From contig NZ_FOPH01000002.1 of NCBI RefSeq assembly GCF_900113415.1, positions 62,001 through 126,000 of the forward strand: a DNA stretch of 64,000 bases, read 5' to 3'. Source of the stretch: Oribacterium sp. WCC10 (GTDB lineage: Bacteria > Bacillota > Clostridia > Lachnospirales > Lachnospiraceae). Below the pieces are notes generated by a model. That model did no database searches. It was not told where the DNA came from and saw nothing but the letters and a program-made list of their open reading frames with translations. This document shows, in pieces, positions 61,462-64,000 of this stretch; within the stretch, counting starts at the first letter, position 1; each line of letters begins with the position of its first letter. A program made the position numbers and the translations under genes.

Positions 61462-61518
61462 TGAGAATATTTTATGTAGAAGTACGCCCTTAATTATGGA
61501 CGTCAGGAGAGGCAGATC

Positions 61519-62595
61519 ATGAAAGAAAAGTATATGGCATATATTGGCTCATACAGCTACACCGGACATGCAAAGGGGATTACAGTATGTGATGTTGATG
61601 TAGAGAAAGGAATCCTGACAAAGAGAACAGAGATAGAAGTTAACAACTCTTCCTATCTTGTTGCTTCAAGAGACCAGAGAACCTTATATTCTATCGCAGA
61701 CGAAGGTATAGTTTCCTTCCGTATCCTTGAGAACGGAGCCCTCAGCAAGCTCAATACAAGGAATATCAGGGGTATGCGTGGATGCCACCTTGCAGTGGAT
61801 AAGAATGATGAATATCTGATGGTATCCGGTTACCATGATGGAAAGGCGACACTTCTTAAGCTTGAGAAGGATGGTTCAGTAGGCCCTATCGTTGATGGTG
61901 TTTATGACAAAGGCATAGGTTCAGTTGCAGAGAGAACTTTCCGTCCTCATGTTTCCTGTGCGAGAATGACAGACGATCAGAAATATATTCTCGTAGCTGA
62001 TTTGGGAATAGACCAGGTTAAGGTTTTCAGATTTGATAAGGCTGACGGAAAAATGCGTCAGATTGACACTATCAGATGTCAGCTTAAGTCAGGTCCAAGA
62101 CATTTCCGATTCTCTCCTGACCGTAAATTCCTTTATCTCATGTACGAGGTGAAGAATGTTATTGATGTTTATCGCTTTTCAGAGGGAAAGGGACCTAATG
62201 AGATAAGCATTGAGAAGATTCAAGAGATATCAACTTATATAGAAGAGGCAGATTCTTCACTTATTGCGGCAGTTCAGATGAGATTTTCTCCTGACAAGGA
62301 TGCAAAGCATCTTTTCTGTTCAAACGCAGGAAATGATACGGTCACAATATTTGATCGTGACGTGGAGACTGGCCTTCTGACCATGAAGGGTAGTCTTCCT
62401 ATCGGTGGCGTTTATCCTAAGGACTTCTGCATTTTCCCTGATGAAAAGCATATTGCAGTTGCAAACCATGAGTCAGGTTCAGTCACATTCTTTAATGTTC
62501 ATTATGACACCGGTCTTTTGGTTATGAGCGCAAGAGATATACAGGTGGATGAACCAAACTGTATCTGTATGGTTAAACTTCCCGCAAACCGCTGA
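61519..62595 (+). CDS. 6-phosphogluconolactonase-type beta-propeller (lactonase family)
   Basis: A 358-residue cytosolic seven-bladed propeller of the Pgl/YkgB lactonase family: AYIGSYSYTGHAKGITVCDV at the start; the FRPHVSCARMTDDQKYILVADLG blade with the conserved His; GPRHFRFSPDRKFLYLMYE and FCIFPDEKHIAVANHESG. The family hydrolyses 6-phosphogluconolactone in the oxidative pentose phosphate path, although several members act on other lactones. CAGGAGAGG precedes the ATG. It stands alone between terminators. Confidence 0.82.
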   Translation: MKEKYMAYIGSYSYTGHAKGITVCDVDVEKGILTKRTEIEVNNSSYLVASRDQRTLYSIADEGIVSFRILENGALSKLNTRNIRGMRGCHLAVDKNDEYLMVSGYHDGKATLLKLEKDGSVGPIVDGVYDKGIGSVAERTFRPHVSCARMTDDQKYILVADLGIDQVKVFRFDKADGKMRQIDTIRCQLKSGPRHFRFSPDRKFLYLMYEVKNVIDVYRFSEGKGPNEISIEKIQEISTYIEEADSSLIAAVQMRFSPDKDAKHLFCSNAGNDTVTIFDRDVETGLLTMKGSLPIGGVYPKDFCIFPDEKHIAVANHESGSVTFFNVHYDTGLLVMSARDIQVDEPNCICMVKLPANR

Positions 62596-62632
62596 TAAAT
62601 AGACATACTATCAGGCTTCATATATGATTTTG

Positions 62633-62677
62633 CAGTAACTCGTATATCATTTTTTAGAGATGATATATGAGTTACTG
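62633..62677. other. Perfect long hairpin between the lactonase gene and aroC
   Basis: CAGTAACTCGTATATCAT pairs over 18 bp with ATGATATATGAGTTACTG (one G-U pair) around a nine-base loop. No T-run follows on either strand, so it is not a normal terminator. Confidence 0.6.
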
Positions 62678-62708
62678 TACTATTGATTTAATATTTCAAG
62701 AGGTTTAA

Positions 62709-63923
62709 ATGGCTGGTAATACATTCGGAAAATTATTTAGGATAACAACATTCGGAGAGTCTCACGGACCTGCATTGGGAGTTGTGATTGATGGCTGTCC
62801 CGCAGGACTGGAACTCAGTGAGGCTGACATTCAGCCTTATATGGATCGTAGAAAACCGGGACAGAATGCTAAGACAACTGCAAGAAAAGAAGATGACAGA
62901 ATAGAGATACTTTCCGGTGTATTTGAGGGGGTCACCACAGGTACACCCATAGCAATGATTGTCAGAAACAGTGACCAGCACAGCAAGGACTATTCCGATA
63001 TAGCCCATGTTTTCAGACCCGGACATGCGGACTACGGATTTTTCCAAAAGTATGGACTCAGAGACTATCGTGGCGGAGGACGTTCAAGCGGACGTGAGAC
63101 TCTGGCCAGAGTCGCAGGCGGAGCGGTTGCGGCCAAGATCCTTTCAGAACTTGGCATAACTGTAGACGCCGAAGTTACAGAGCTTGCCGGCATTGATGTA
63201 ACGACTGAAGCGGGACGTGAAGCTGCCGATGCCAGAATACTTGAACTTAAGGGCGAAGAGGATAGTGCCGGTGGTGTTGTTACTTGCTTTGTGAACAACA
63301 TGCCTACAGGAATCGGAGAGCCGGTTTTTGACAAGCTTGACGCGAATCTTGCGAAAGCGGTTATGTCTATAGGCGCGGTAAAGGCTGTAGAGATAGGTGA
63401 CGGTACAAAGGTTGCAAAGATGCGCGGTTCTGAAAATAATGACGGTTTTGAAGCGGTTGCTATTCCAATCGCACCTATGGAGGACGATGAGGATAACGAG
63501 GATGTGGAACACCATCCGACACTTTCGGAGATTAATAGCTTCAGAATTTCCGCAGGGCAGGAACCTCTCAGTGAAGAAGAGTATGAGGAGCAGCTGGCAA
63601 ACGGCGAGTTTGACGGAACCGAAGAGGTATTTCAGGTTACCAGTAACCACGCAGGAGGAATCCTGGGAGGTATGTCAGACGGAGCAGAGATAGTGCTCAG
63701 AGCTTACTTTAAACCTACGCCATCTATAGCCCGTCCTCAGGAAACTGCCAATGAAGAAGGTGATAATGTCACAATATCTATAAAAGGCAGACATGATCCG
63801 ACAGTGGTTGAGAGGGCCAATGTTGTTGTGGAATGCATGGTGGCTGTTACCATACTTGATGCACTTCTTGAGAATATGGGATGCAGGATGGATAACTTAA
63901 GAGATATTTATCCTGAAGATTGA
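62709..63923 (+). CDS. aroC: Chorismate synthase with an acidic insertion
   Basis: A 404-residue FMN-dependent enzyme making chorismate from EPSP, the last shared step of aromatic amino acid synthesis. Motifs: GESHGPALGVVIDGCPAG, RPGHADYGFFQKYGLRDYRGGGRSSGRETLARVA, SNHAGGILGGMSDG, FKPTPSIARPQ and GRHDPTVVERANVVVE. It is about 40 residues longer than usual, because an acidic stretch (about 255-305, EDDEDNEDVEHH ... EEEYEEQLANGEFDGTEE) is inserted before SNHAGG. The start lies eight bases after AGAGG. The last 77 bases of the window after it hold nothing clear. Confidence 0.93.
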   Translation: MAGNTFGKLFRITTFGESHGPALGVVIDGCPAGLELSEADIQPYMDRRKPGQNAKTTARKEDDRIEILSGVFEGVTTGTPIAMIVRNSDQHSKDYSDIAHVFRPGHADYGFFQKYGLRDYRGGGRSSGRETLARVAGGAVAAKILSELGITVDAEVTELAGIDVTTEAGREAADARILELKGEEDSAGGVVTCFVNNMPTGIGEPVFDKLDANLAKAVMSIGAVKAVEIGDGTKVAKMRGSENNDGFEAVAIPIAPMEDDEDNEDVEHHPTLSEINSFRISAGQEPLSEEEYEEQLANGEFDGTEEVFQVTSNHAGGILGGMSDGAEIVLRAYFKPTPSIARPQETANEEGDNVTISIKGRHDPTVVERANVVVECMVAVTILDALLENMGCRMDNLRDIYPED

Positions 63924-64000
63924 TGTTCAGCAGCATATTGCACACGAATGTTTGCATTGGCGATAATTTGTGAGTGGCAAATACTTTTGACACTCACGTC

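Overview
The window looks like a chromosome segment of a low-GC anaerobic Gram-positive bacterium, most likely a member of the Lachnospiraceae (Butyrivibrio/Roseburia-like). The reasons are AGGAGG-type ribosome binding sites, many intrinsic terminators, an rpmE-DUF1385-prmC-prfA housekeeping block, FeoA/FeoA/FeoB iron uptake with a Cys-rich partner, and an all-cytosolic glycogen/maltodextrin gene set. The assignment is inference from gene content and style. No rRNA, tRNA, IS element or CRISPR array was found.

Layout. 1-950: end of a phosphonate-type ABC importer (two PhnE permeases). 1-9.6 kb: 5'-nucleotidase, a divergent pair of SGNH hydrolases, an ABC-F ATPase with an attenuator-like leader, an exported clan-A-glycosidase-like protein and a LysR regulator. 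10-20 kb: uracil permease behind a leader terminator, a membrane-anchored sugar-binding protein, rpiB, a PHP phosphoesterase, an RlmI-type methyltransferase, a decay zone with two truncated genes, a MATE exporter and exonuclease III. 20.4-26.8 kb: glycogen block made of a GlgX-like protein that has lost its catalytic residues, GlgB with a histone-H1-like tail, and MalQ. 28-42 kb: rho with a giant disordered N-terminus, rpmE, DUF1385, prmC, prfA, a GH18/SH3 cell-wall protein, tsaC/sua5, dCMP deaminase, nth, trmL, and an anti-sigma/STAS pair.

42.5-48.4 kb: a malate (or related 2-hydroxycarboxylate) cluster, with a CitA/DcuS-type kinase and its regulator transcribed away from a 2HCT transporter, a zinc-ribbon membrane protein and malic enzyme. 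48.8-51.7 kb: a zinc/cadmium efflux operon in which the metal-binding domain is split from the P-type ATPase. 51.7-56.3 kb: a DtxR-type regulator and the feo operon, with five exact copies and one near copy of a TTAG-N6-CTAA box. One box shares a promoter with a perfect CsoR-type palindrome in front of a small membrane metallochaperone. 56.4-61.2 kb: a probable 480-nt non-coding RNA with its own promoter and terminator, then three tandem 101-nt structured repeats directly in front of a potABCD polyamine transporter. The window ends with a lactonase and aroC.

The most interesting signals are: the 101-nt tandem RNA repeats with compensatory base changes upstream of potABCD; the adjacent 480-nt RNA; a ~125-bp dispersed palindromic element that repeatedly abuts stop codons; the catalytically dead GH13 protein; the dual iron/copper-type promoter at 55.5 kb; and the 'KVE-stop' repeats between the sensor kinase and regulator genes.
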